Assembly (NCBI GenBank): GCA_020721005.1
Contig: DYNP01000002.1
Span: 191,598-255,597, forward strand
DNA from: Thiomargarita sp.
GTDB lineage: Bacteria > Pseudomonadota > Gammaproteobacteria > Beggiatoales > Beggiatoaceae
Direction of reading: 5' to 3'
Length of the DNA stretch: 64,000 bases
The translations under genes and the position numbers were made by a program. Shown here in pieces: positions 1-8,535 of this stretch. Position 1 is the first letter of the stretch. The number at the start of each line of letters is the position of its first letter. The notes under the pieces were generated by a model that saw only the letters and a list, made by a program, of their open reading frames with translations, was not told the origin of the DNA and made no database searches.

Positions 1-240
1 CTGCCCCTCCTTACCAAGGAGGGGAGATTGATTCAAAAATAAATTCTTCTCCTTAGTAAGGAGGGGTTAGCGGTGGTTAATTGCTCAATCGTGAACCACC
101 CCCTGCCCCTCCTTACCAAGGAGGGGAGATTGATTCAAAAATAAATTCTTCTCCTTACCAAGGAGGGGAGATTGATTCAAAAATAAATTCCCCTCCTTAC
201 CAAGGAGGGGTTAGGGGTGGTTAATTACCCTGCTCTGCCC
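1..240. repeat. R3 palindromic repeat cluster
   Basis: About five copies of the near-perfect palindrome CCCCTCCTTA-CCAAGGAGGGG (some arms decayed to TTCTCCTTA or AGTAAGGAGGGG) separated by a constant AT-rich linker, GATTCAAAAATAAATTC. Degenerate relatives lie near 3079 and 45025. Each unit could form a strong hairpin in RNA or DNA. No coding region is supported here; the open frames across it are translations of the repeat. Confidence 0.85.
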
Positions 241-345
241 CCTTCGCATAAGATCAAGAATCAGCGACAATAAAGGACAGGGGTTCATTTTAAATAGACT
301 ATTATTTTGTGTTATCATTACTCCCTGCTTTAGATTCAGCTTAAT

Positions 346-377
346 ATAGGGCGCAATAGCGTTAGCGTATTGCGCCG
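346..377. repeat. R2 palindrome GGCGCAATA...TATTGCGCC
   Basis: Inverted repeat with arms GGCGCAATA and TATTGCGCC around a short TAACGC-like centre. Relatives occur near 25610, 25690, 25770, 30846 and 32900, so this is a dispersed family. The rest of the gap to 501 shows no feature I can support. Confidence 0.75.
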
Positions 378-501
378 TATGTTTGCCCCTGTTGCTCACC
401 GATTATGAATCAACCCTCAAATAATAGTAAGATGGGCAAACTAACCTACGTTTACTCACTCTAATTATTTTGAACTGCCCATATAACAATTACTAAGCAT
501 A

Positions 502-3042
502 ATGCGCCAAAAATCCATATTCTCAATTATATTCAGCCTATCCTTATTCCTGCTAGTGTTCTTTGCCGGATTAGTGACCAGTGATTGGCAACTATTGGTG
601 ATTAATTCCACAGTAGACACCTTGACTTTTTTGACCATTACTTTCAGTTTGCTCGGATTGTTATGGATAATCTACCTATTCTATCAATTCAACCAACAAC
701 TGCAAACTCAAATTCACAGTTGTTTGCAAACTGAACAAAATTTACGTCTTCAGGAAACTGAGCGTATCCAAGAATTGGCTGAAAAAAATCGCCAATTACA
801 ACAACAAATGCAGGAGCGTGAACAAATCACCAAAGCCCTGCGCTTCAGCGAAGAACGCTTTGAACTGGCCATGAGGGGGGCAAATGATGGACTCTGGGAT
901 TGGAACTTGGAAACTAATGAAGCGTATTTTTCCCCCCGTTGGAAGCATATTTTGGGCTTCGCAGACTACGAACTCAGTAATCATTTTGACGAGTGGCATA
1001 AACGGCTGCACCCGGATGAATTTGATACCGTGATGCTGGGTATAGATGCCTATTTGGAAAAGAAAACTCCCACTTATGAGAGTTTACACCGCATGAAACA
1101 CAAGGAAGAATATTATGTATGGATTTTAGTGCGGGGAATTGCCGTTTGGAATGCTCAGGGAGAAGCCACTCGTTTTGTCGGTACTCATGTTGACATGACC
1201 GTTCAAAAACAAGCTGAACAAGCCCTGCGCGAAAGTGAACAGTATCGGCGTATGTTGGTTGAAGAATCCCTTATTGGCCTAGTATTGATTGACCTACAAG
1301 GAGGTATAAAAGAAATCAATCCTGCCTACGCTCAAATCACTGGCTATACCACAGAAGAATTATCGCAACAAAGTGTTTGGGAACTGACTCCCAAAGAATA
1401 TCATGGACATCTTGCCGAACAATTAACCTTAGTGCAACAACAAACTCGATTTGGACCCGTAGAAAAAAAATACCAACACAAAGCAGGGCAACTCATTCCC
1501 ATTCGCTGGTCTGGGCTCCTACTTAAAATCAAAGCCCAAACCTTTGTATGGTGCTGTGTGGACGACATCACCGAACAAAAACGTGCCGAGCAAGCTGAAA
1601 TTGCCAAATTGGAAGCTGAAATGGCCAATCAAGCCAAAAGCACCTTTTTAGCCAATGTCAGCCACGAATTGCGCACTCCATTGAACGGAATCTTAGGTTA
1701 TGCCCAAATCCTAGCTCGAGACCGACAACTCACCGCCAAACAACGCGAAGGCATTCACATCATCCAACAAAGCGGAGAATATTTACTCAATCTCATCAAT
1801 GATATCTTGGACATTTCCAGACTGGACACCGGTCAAATCACCTTACACCCCATTGATTTCAACTTTCAACAATTCTTAGAAGAATTAAACGCCGTATTTG
1901 AGACCAGAGCCACTCAAAAAGGCCTCACCTTTGGCTATGAACCCCTCACCCAACTGCCCTTGGGAGTACAAGCCGATGAAAAACGACTTCGCCAAATCTT
2001 CACCAACTTACTCAGCAACGCAATCAAATTCACCCATAAAGGTGGAGTAATTTTCAAAGTCGGACACTATGAAAAAAATCAACTGTTTTTTCAAGTTGAA
2101 GACACCGGAGTTGGCATGACTGCCCAACAAATCGAAAGAATATTCCTGCCCTTTCAACAAGCCAATACCCATTCCGTCTACAACAAAACCGAAGGCATCG
2201 GTCTCGGCCTACCCATTACCCGCAGTCTCATCGAAATGATGCAGGGCACACTCCAAATCACTTCTATTCCCAAACATGGCAGCACCTTTACCCTCACTCT
2301 ACACTTACAAGAAACCGAAGGTCTCATTCTCCCGGAACACCAAGAAGGAATCATCACCGGCTATCAAGGTGAAAGACGCACCTTATTAATTGTCGACGAC
2401 AAATGGGAAAATCGCTCTGTCCTCGTCAGTCTCCTCAATCCACTCGGCTTTCAACTCCTAGAAGCAAACCATGGCCAAGAAGCCCTCACTTTACTTGAAC
2501 ACAACTTTGTAGACCTCATACTCACGGACCTGGTCATGCCAGTCATGGACGGTTTTGAACTGACCCGTCGTCTCAGAAACCTCCCCCATCCAGATTCCAA
2601 TCCACTCACCCATCTTCCCATCATTGCCATTTCTGCCAGCGTTTTTGAAAGCGAACAAGCCGCCACCTTAGCCATTGGTTGCACCTACTTCTTAGCCAAA
2701 CCCTTGCGAGTCAAAGCCTTACTGGACGTTTTAGCCCGTACCCTCAGCCTGAATTGGATTTATGAACAACCCAATTTAGACCCTCCCTCACGTCCAGAAT
2801 CCCTCAGCCAAAACATTCGTACCCTGGAAGACGTATTTGCAAACCTAATCGGTCCCTCTTCAGAACAAGCCGATCAACTCTATCAACTCGTCCTCACCGA
2901 AGAGTTAGCCGACGTCATCACTCGGGTCGAACAATTTGAACAACAAAACCCCCAATTAACCCCCTTTGCCAACCAAATTCGACAATGGGCCAAAGAATTC
3001 AAAGAAGAACTTATCTGTCGTATAATCGAACTTTACCTATAA
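502..3042 (+). CDS. Membrane PAS hybrid histidine kinase
   Basis: 846-residue sensor kinase carrying its own receiver. Two hydrophobic helices at about 10-30 and 38-62 anchor it, followed by a Gln-rich coiled coil (65-118) and two PAS domains (about 120-240 and 245-365). HisKA has the phospho-acceptor His388 in SHELRTP, and HATPase_c has N-box NLLSNAIKF and G-box DTGVGM. The receiver (about 630-750) has Asp676 in LTDLVMP and a KP lysine. The last 70 residues form a helical module starting GPSSEQA, shared with the kinases at 4485 and 51550; it has no HPt-like histidine. The signal sensed is unknown. It probably phosphorylates its own receiver and then an HPt protein, possibly the one at 43499 (inference). 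Confidence 0.93.
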   Translation: MRQKSIFSIIFSLSLFLLVFFAGLVTSDWQLLVINSTVDTLTFLTITFSLLGLLWIIYLFYQFNQQLQTQIHSCLQTEQNLRLQETERIQELAEKNRQLQQQMQEREQITKALRFSEERFELAMRGANDGLWDWNLETNEAYFSPRWKHILGFADYELSNHFDEWHKRLHPDEFDTVMLGIDAYLEKKTPTYESLHRMKHKEEYYVWILVRGIAVWNAQGEATRFVGTHVDMTVQKQAEQALRESEQYRRMLVEESLIGLVLIDLQGGIKEINPAYAQITGYTTEELSQQSVWELTPKEYHGHLAEQLTLVQQQTRFGPVEKKYQHKAGQLIPIRWSGLLLKIKAQTFVWCCVDDITEQKRAEQAEIAKLEAEMANQAKSTFLANVSHELRTPLNGILGYAQILARDRQLTAKQREGIHIIQQSGEYLLNLINDILDISRLDTGQITLHPIDFNFQQFLEELNAVFETRATQKGLTFGYEPLTQLPLGVQADEKRLRQIFTNLLSNAIKFTHKGGVIFKVGHYEKNQLFFQVEDTGVGMTAQQIERIFLPFQQANTHSVYNKTEGIGLGLPITRSLIEMMQGTLQITSIPKHGSTFTLTLHLQETEGLILPEHQEGIITGYQGERRTLLIVDDKWENRSVLVSLLNPLGFQLLEANHGQEALTLLEHNFVDLILTDLVMPVMDGFELTRRLRNLPHPDSNPLTHLPIIAISASVFESEQAATLAIGCTYFLAKPLRVKALLDVLARTLSLNWIYEQPNLDPPSRPESLSQNIRTLEDVFANLIGPSSEQADQLYQLVLTEELADVITRVEQFEQQNPQLTPFANQIRQWAKEFKEELICRIIELYL

Positions 3043-3372
3043 TAACCTAGACTTGGCTCATTATTCTCCAATAGCCCCTAACCCCTCCTTATTAAGGAAT
3101 GGGAATAAACACAACAAGATAGAATGACTCACGGGAAACCCATCAATATTGACCCAAACCCCATCACATTGGAAAATGGCGATCTGACGCGATTGATAGA
3201 CTTCCCGTAGATCAGTTCCATCCTACCTGTGCTAATCATTTATAACTCATAATTCACCATTAAATCGCTGAATGACGGCGTGAAAAAAAACAATTATCCA
3301 CCCGTAAAACAAACTTACTATAATTCCCCACTTCTATCTAAAACATCCACTTCACCTTAACACTCTGCTCTC
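3043..3372. other. Intergenic region, no gene seen
   Basis: Separates two signalling genes. It holds one decayed R3 palindrome near 3076-3100 (CCCCTCCTTATTAAGGAATG). I see no open frame with a ribosome binding site and no clear promoter. The REC-kinase at 3373 must be expressed from here or by readthrough. Confidence 0.6.
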
Positions 3373-4488
3373 ATGTCAAAAATTACCTTACTCGTTGTTG
3401 ACGATGTGCCCGCTAACCTCAGTGTACTGTCTGATTCCCTATCCAATGCCGGATTTAAAGTGCTGGTCGCCCAAGATGGCAAACGGGCCATTAAAAAAGC
3501 GGAACATGTCCAACCTGATCTGATTCTCCTTGACATCATGATGCCTGAAATGGACGGTTTTGAAACCTGCCGCATTCTTAAATCCCAACCCACCACCCAA
3601 AACATTCCCATCATTTTCATGACCGCCCTCACCGACACCTTAGACAAAGTCAAAGGCTTCTCCCTGGGCGCTTCCGATTACATCACCAAACCCATCCAAC
3701 ATGAAGAAGTGTTAGCCCGCATCAACACCCACCTTAAACTTTGCAAATTACAACAAGAATTGCAAAAACACACCCTGGAACTTGAAAAACGCAATTTGGA
3801 ACTCGAAGCCTTTGCCAGGACCGTCGCTCATGACCTCAAAAATCCACTCAACTTGATCATCAACTACACAGAAGAAGTTTTAGAAACCTGTCCGCTGGGC
3901 ACCCCCATTGACGAAGAAGCCACTCAACAATTGAGCAAAGTTGTACAATCAGGTCAAAAAATGATCAACATCATCGAAGCCCTATTGTTATTAGCCGGTG
4001 TCTCCAAACAAGAGAATATTCCCACTCAAGTTTTAGACATGGGCAAAATCATCACCCAAGTCATCGAACATCGCTTGGCGCATTTATTCACTCATCATCA
4101 AGTACACATTGAATTCCCAAGCCATTGGCCAGCCGCAGTTGGTTATGCCCCTTGGCTGGAAGAAGTGTGGGCAAACTACCTCAGTAATGCCCTGAAATAT
4201 GGTGGAAATCCCCCTCACATCACGTTAGGCGCCGACGTCCAACCCAATGACAAAATTCGGTTTTGGATCAAAGACAACGGTCTTGGACTTTCCCCAACCG
4301 CCCAAGCCCAACTATTTACCCCATTCACACGCCTACACCAATCTCGTGCGGAGGGACATGGTTTGGGACTGTCCATTGTACAACAAATCATTGAAAAATT
4401 GGGGGGAGAAGTGGGAATAGAAAGCCAATTAAACCAAGGTAGCCTATTTTACTTCACCCTACCCACCCACTCTACCCAACCAACATGA
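3373..4488 (+). CDS. Soluble REC-histidine kinase hybrid
   Basis: 371 residues without membrane segments. The N-terminal receiver has DD acidic pocket 8-9, phospho-acceptor Asp54 in LLDIMMP and the KP lysine. A short coiled coil (about 120-145) leads to HisKA with His153 in VAHDLKNP and HATPase_c with NYLSNALKYGG, DNGLGL and GHGLGLS. The order REC-kinase means the kinase is presumably controlled by phosphorylation of its own receiver. It overlaps the next gene by 4 bp (ATGA), suggesting translational coupling to the sensor at 4485. Closely related in sequence and architecture to the protein at 48753. Confidence 0.92.
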   Translation: MSKITLLVVDDVPANLSVLSDSLSNAGFKVLVAQDGKRAIKKAEHVQPDLILLDIMMPEMDGFETCRILKSQPTTQNIPIIFMTALTDTLDKVKGFSLGASDYITKPIQHEEVLARINTHLKLCKLQQELQKHTLELEKRNLELEAFARTVAHDLKNPLNLIINYTEEVLETCPLGTPIDEEATQQLSKVVQSGQKMINIIEALLLLAGVSKQENIPTQVLDMGKIITQVIEHRLAHLFTHHQVHIEFPSHWPAAVGYAPWLEEVWANYLSNALKYGGNPPHITLGADVQPNDKIRFWIKDNGLGLSPTAQAQLFTPFTRLHQSRAEGHGLGLSIVQQIIEKLGGEVGIESQLNQGSLFYFTLPTHSTQPT

Positions 4489-7172
4489 AAGATTCATTCT
4501 TACTCAACCTGCTGAATTTATTTGATAATTATGGGACAATTTTACTGGCAATCAGCCTGCTAATTACCAGCATCATGCTATTAATCCTTGCCAAATTCAC
4601 TTTACAGAAATTGGCAATTCTCAAACATTATCAAAAAACTGAACAACTGCTTAGCGAAACCAATCAACGACTCAAAACGATTCTTGACAGCCTAGAAACT
4701 ATTATTTATGTGGCTGACTTCAAAACTCACGAAATCTTATTTGCCAATCAACACCTGAAAAATACATTTGGCGAGGAAGTTTCTGTCGAAAAAAAATGTT
4801 GGCAAATTCTACACGATCAACCAACAGATCTTTGTGAATCCTGTGAACATTGTCAATGGTTTAACAATCTTACTGCTCATAAAGCTCATACATGGGAAGC
4901 GCAAAGTAACCTTAATCACCATTGGTACTACATACACAATCGCCTTATCACTTGGACAGACGGTCGACTGGTTAGATTGGAAATCGCAACGGACATTACA
5001 GAGCGCAAGCATATCGAAAACTCTTTGCAACAATCAGAAAAAAAATATCGTCAACTCTATGAAACATTACAAGAGGCTATTCTAAACATTGACTTGCAAG
5101 GACATATCTTGGAATTTAATCCCCCATTTCAACAACTTTTAGGCTATTCCAAAACTGAACTCTACCAACTCCATGCCCAAACCATTACTCCCGGCAAATG
5201 GCATAAAATGGAAGAAAGAATTACCCAAGAGCAAGTCATGCTCAGGGGTTATTCAGACGTGTACGAAAAAGAATACTTTCACAAAAATGGCCACGTCTTC
5301 CCTGTAGAAGTTCGCCGTTACCTACTCACCGATGAACAGGGGCAACCCATTGGAATCTGGGAATTTATTCGAGATATTACGGAGCGCAAATGGGCCCAAG
5401 AGAAGTTAAGATTAGCCAGTGCCTACAATCGCAGTTTGATCGAAGCCAGCCTCGACCCTTTAGTCACTATCACCCCCACCGGCAAAATCAGCGACTCCAA
5501 CCTGGCAACTGAAATGATCACAGGCTATTCCCACCAAGAATTATTCGGCGCTTATTTTGCCAATTACTTCACCCAACCGGAACAAGCCAAAGTCGCTATT
5601 CGTAAAGTATTTATTCAAGGAAAACTCTATGATTGCGAACTAGAAATTCGCCATCGACAAGGTCGCACCATTCCCGTCCTTTGTAATGCTTCACTGTATT
5701 GCAACGAACAAGGAGAAGTGATTGGCGTGTTTATTGCCGCTCGTGACATTACCCAACAAAAACAAGCTCAAGAAGAATTGCGCCAAGCCAAGGAAGCCGC
5801 TGAATTGGCTAACCAAGCCAAAAGCAGTTTTTTAGCCAATATGAGCCATGAATTACGCACCCCCTTAAACAGTATTCTGGGTTACACCCAAATTTTGCGT
5901 CGAGACAACACCCTCACTTCAAAACAACAAGAAGGTATCAATATTATTCATCGCAGTGGAGAATATTTATTAACCCTCATCAATGACATCTTAGACCTGT
6001 CCAAAGTCGAAGCCGGCAAAATAGAACTTTACCCCTCTTACTTTGGATTCAGTGAATTTTTAGAAGGCATTAACGAACTATTCCGACTGCGCGCTCAACA
6101 AAAAGGCATTGGTTACATTTATCAACCCCTCTCACCCATGCCGGCTGGAGTCTATGCCGATGAAAAACGATTAAGACAAGTGTTGATTAACTTACTGAGC
6201 AACGCCATTAAATTTACAGACCAAGGAGAAGTCATCTTAAAACTCAGTCGAGTGGGCGAAGACAAAATTCTATTTCAAGTTGAAGACACTGGAGTGGGCA
6301 TTGCCCCCCAAGACCAGTCTAAAATTTTTCTACCTTTTCATCAAACTGGGGAACAATATCATCGCACAGAAGGGACCGGGTTAGGCCTGTCTATCACCAA
6401 AAAATTGGTTGAACTAATGGAAGGGACATTACAAGTAGAAAGTGTGTTGGGCAAAGGCAGTCTATTTTGGATGGTATTAAGTCTACCCGAAGTTCAAACT
6501 TTTCAATCTGTAGCCAACGAATTGCAACCGATTATTGGATTCGAAGGCACCCTAAAACGTCTACTTATTGTTGACGATGAATGGCAAAATCGTTCGGTAT
6601 TAGTAAACTTTCTCTCTCCCTTAGGTTTTGAAGTTTATGAAGCCAGCAATGGTCAAGAAGGTTTAGATAAAGCTTGCTTTCTAAAACCTGATCTTGTTAT
6701 TACCGATTTGGTCATGCCTATCATAGACGGTTTTCAGATGATTCGAGAATTAAGAAAGTTACCAAAATTCAAGGAATTACCAATTGTGGTCACTTCTGCA
6801 AGTGTATTTGAACACCATCAACAAGAAAGTTTGGTCGCTGGCTCCAATGCATTTTTACCCAAGCCCATCCAATTTGAAGAATTACTGACCGTGCTACAAA
6901 CTCAACTGCACCTATCTTGGCGCTATGACTCTAAAGGCAATGCACTCCACTTAAATTTTACAGACCCAACACAATTCACCGGTCCCTCCTCAGAGCAAGC
7001 CAAATCTTTATATGAACTTCTATTCTCAGACGAATTGAGTAAAGTCGTGACCACCGCAGAACACCTGGCCCAACATACCCCAGAATTAAAACCCTTCGCC
7101 GCCTACCTTAGAGAATTGGCTAACGGTTTTCAAGAAGAGCGAATTTGTCAACTTTTAGAAAGTTACCTATAA
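4485..7172 (+). CDS. Multi-PAS hybrid histidine kinase
   Basis: 895 residues. One N-terminal membrane helix (about 15-40), then three PAS domains (about 60-175, 185-305, 310-430). The first contains a cysteine cluster, CESCEHC, which could bind metal or sense redox state (inference). HisKA has His455 in MSHELRTP, then HATPase_c, a receiver with Asp741 in ITDLVMP, and the C-terminal GPSSEQA helical module. Starts within the stop codon of the upstream REC-kinase. Its 3' end overlaps convergent folC by 6 bp. Paralogous from HisKA to the C-terminus with the proteins at 502 and 51550. Confidence 0.93.
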   Translation: MKDSFLLNLLNLFDNYGTILLAISLLITSIMLLILAKFTLQKLAILKHYQKTEQLLSETNQRLKTILDSLETIIYVADFKTHEILFANQHLKNTFGEEVSVEKKCWQILHDQPTDLCESCEHCQWFNNLTAHKAHTWEAQSNLNHHWYYIHNRLITWTDGRLVRLEIATDITERKHIENSLQQSEKKYRQLYETLQEAILNIDLQGHILEFNPPFQQLLGYSKTELYQLHAQTITPGKWHKMEERITQEQVMLRGYSDVYEKEYFHKNGHVFPVEVRRYLLTDEQGQPIGIWEFIRDITERKWAQEKLRLASAYNRSLIEASLDPLVTITPTGKISDSNLATEMITGYSHQELFGAYFANYFTQPEQAKVAIRKVFIQGKLYDCELEIRHRQGRTIPVLCNASLYCNEQGEVIGVFIAARDITQQKQAQEELRQAKEAAELANQAKSSFLANMSHELRTPLNSILGYTQILRRDNTLTSKQQEGINIIHRSGEYLLTLINDILDLSKVEAGKIELYPSYFGFSEFLEGINELFRLRAQQKGIGYIYQPLSPMPAGVYADEKRLRQVLINLLSNAIKFTDQGEVILKLSRVGEDKILFQVEDTGVGIAPQDQSKIFLPFHQTGEQYHRTEGTGLGLSITKKLVELMEGTLQVESVLGKGSLFWMVLSLPEVQTFQSVANELQPIIGFEGTLKRLLIVDDEWQNRSVLVNFLSPLGFEVYEASNGQEGLDKACFLKPDLVITDLVMPIIDGFQMIRELRKLPKFKELPIVVTSASVFEHHQQESLVAGSNAFLPKPIQFEELLTVLQTQLHLSWRYDSKGNALHLNFTDPTQFTGPSSEQAKSLYELLFSDELSKVVTTAEHLAQHTPELKPFAAYLRELANGFQEERICQLLESYL

Positions 7173-8447
7173 TTTTCCACACCGATCGGGATAAATCTCA
7201 GCCACTCCATAAAACGATCCCCAAACTACAATTCTATCCCCACTGACAACCTGCTGTTGAGCTGCCTCATAAGCATCAGAAATACTTAAATATTCTTGAA
7301 CCTGAGCCACTTCCAACTCAACTAAACACTGTTTTAAAAAACGGGGACTGGCCGAACGACTCGACTGCACCGGGGCCACATGCCACACCTGCACCTCATG
7401 CTGTAAAATAGCCAACATCTCCATGATCTTCTTATCTTTCAAAATACCCACCACAGCATGAGTCATTCCTGTACAAGACAATTCCCTAAGCGAATCTCGC
7501 AGCACCCGAGCCCCCGCCAAATTATGAGCCACATCAAAGATATGAGTCACCGTTCCGGGAAAAACTTCAAAACGAGCAGGCAACTGTAGATTGGGCAAAC
7601 TATTTTCAATAACACTTTTAGAACAAACAGTTAGAAACAATTGATCACTCAACAAACAGCCACCCAGAATAGCGCCAGAAGCATTGGCCAATTGAAATTC
7701 TCCCTTTAAACTGGGCACAGGTAACCCTCTAAATTCAAGCTCTGGTCCCCACCAATTCCAAGTTGTGGGACTGGTTTTCACATAACCAAAATCCCTGCCC
7801 AAACAATATAACGGAGTTTCTAAACTGGCAGCCATTTCCAAAACACTGTGGGGAGGATTGGGATCGCTACAAATAGCCGGTCGCTGAGCCCGCAAAATAC
7901 CTGCCTTTTCCCGTCCAATCGCCTCTCGATCCGTGCCCAAATATTCGGTATGATCCAAATCAATACAAGTGATCAAAGCCACACTGCTGTCAAAAAGATT
8001 GACCGCATCCAAACGTCCCCCCAAACCCACTTCCAAAATAGCGACTTCCACTTGAGCCTGTTGAAACAAATACAGGGCCGCCAAAGTCCCATATTCAAAA
8101 AAAGTCAAAGAAACGCCCTGCCGATGAGATTCTATGAAAGCAAAAGCTTGGCAGAGCGCAGAATCTGAGACCTCCTGTCCAGCAATGCAAATTCGTTCAT
8201 TGTAACAAAGTAAATGCGGAGAGGTGTAACGTCCAGTGCGTAAACCGGCGTGGCTAAACAAAGCATCCAGATACGTGACAGTAGAACCTTTGCCATTGGT
8301 GCCCGCAACAGTAAGAATAGGAAATGAAGGAGAAAGTAATTGACAATTCAAAGCCACTTGACGACAACGTTCTAATCCCAATTCAATGGCTTGCGGATGT
8401 AAACGAGTTTGCCAATCTAACCATTGTTCAAGAGAATCAAATTGCAT
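7167..8447 (-). CDS. folC: Bifunctional folylpolyglutamate/dihydrofolate synthase
   Basis: 426 residues, normal for FolC. It adds glutamate to dihydropteroate and to reduced folates in the cytoplasm. The ATP-binding loop is TVAGTNGKGSTV near residues 45-56, and the Mur-ligase features EVGLGGRLDAVN and DIDHTEYLG-type motifs follow. The frame is open to 8507, but I chose the ATG at 8447 because AGGA lies about 10 bases upstream and the protein then starts MQFDSLEQWL, like other FolC proteins. Downstream of mutS on the same strand. Confidence 0.93.
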   Translation of the reverse strand: MQFDSLEQWLDWQTRLHPQAIELGLERCRQVALNCQLLSPSFPILTVAGTNGKGSTVTYLDALFSHAGLRTGRYTSPHLLCYNERICIAGQEVSDSALCQAFAFIESHRQGVSLTFFEYGTLAALYLFQQAQVEVAILEVGLGGRLDAVNLFDSSVALITCIDLDHTEYLGTDREAIGREKAGILRAQRPAICSDPNPPHSVLEMAASLETPLYCLGRDFGYVKTSPTTWNWWGPELEFRGLPVPSLKGEFQLANASGAILGGCLLSDQLFLTVCSKSVIENSLPNLQLPARFEVFPGTVTHIFDVAHNLAGARVLRDSLRELSCTGMTHAVVGILKDKKIMEMLAILQHEVQVWHVAPVQSSRSASPRFLKQCLVELEVAQVQEYLSISDAYEAAQQQVVSGDRIVVWGSFYGVAEIYPDRCGKL

Positions 8448-8535
8448 AATGAAAAAGTCCTCGTAGACCATGTAGGATGTGCGAGCGTTTTTTGCGAAGC
8501 GCATCAATCGCGTTTTTTTATTGTGTTGACCATAT
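8448..8535. repeat. Short dispersed repeat between mutS and folC
   Basis: Contains TAGGATGTGCGAGCG followed by GCGAAGCGCATCAATCGCG, a type of short GC-rich intergenic repeat that recalls the R4 copy near 33030. It fills most of the gap between the mutS stop and the folC start. Whether it acts as an attenuator is unknown. Confidence 0.45.
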
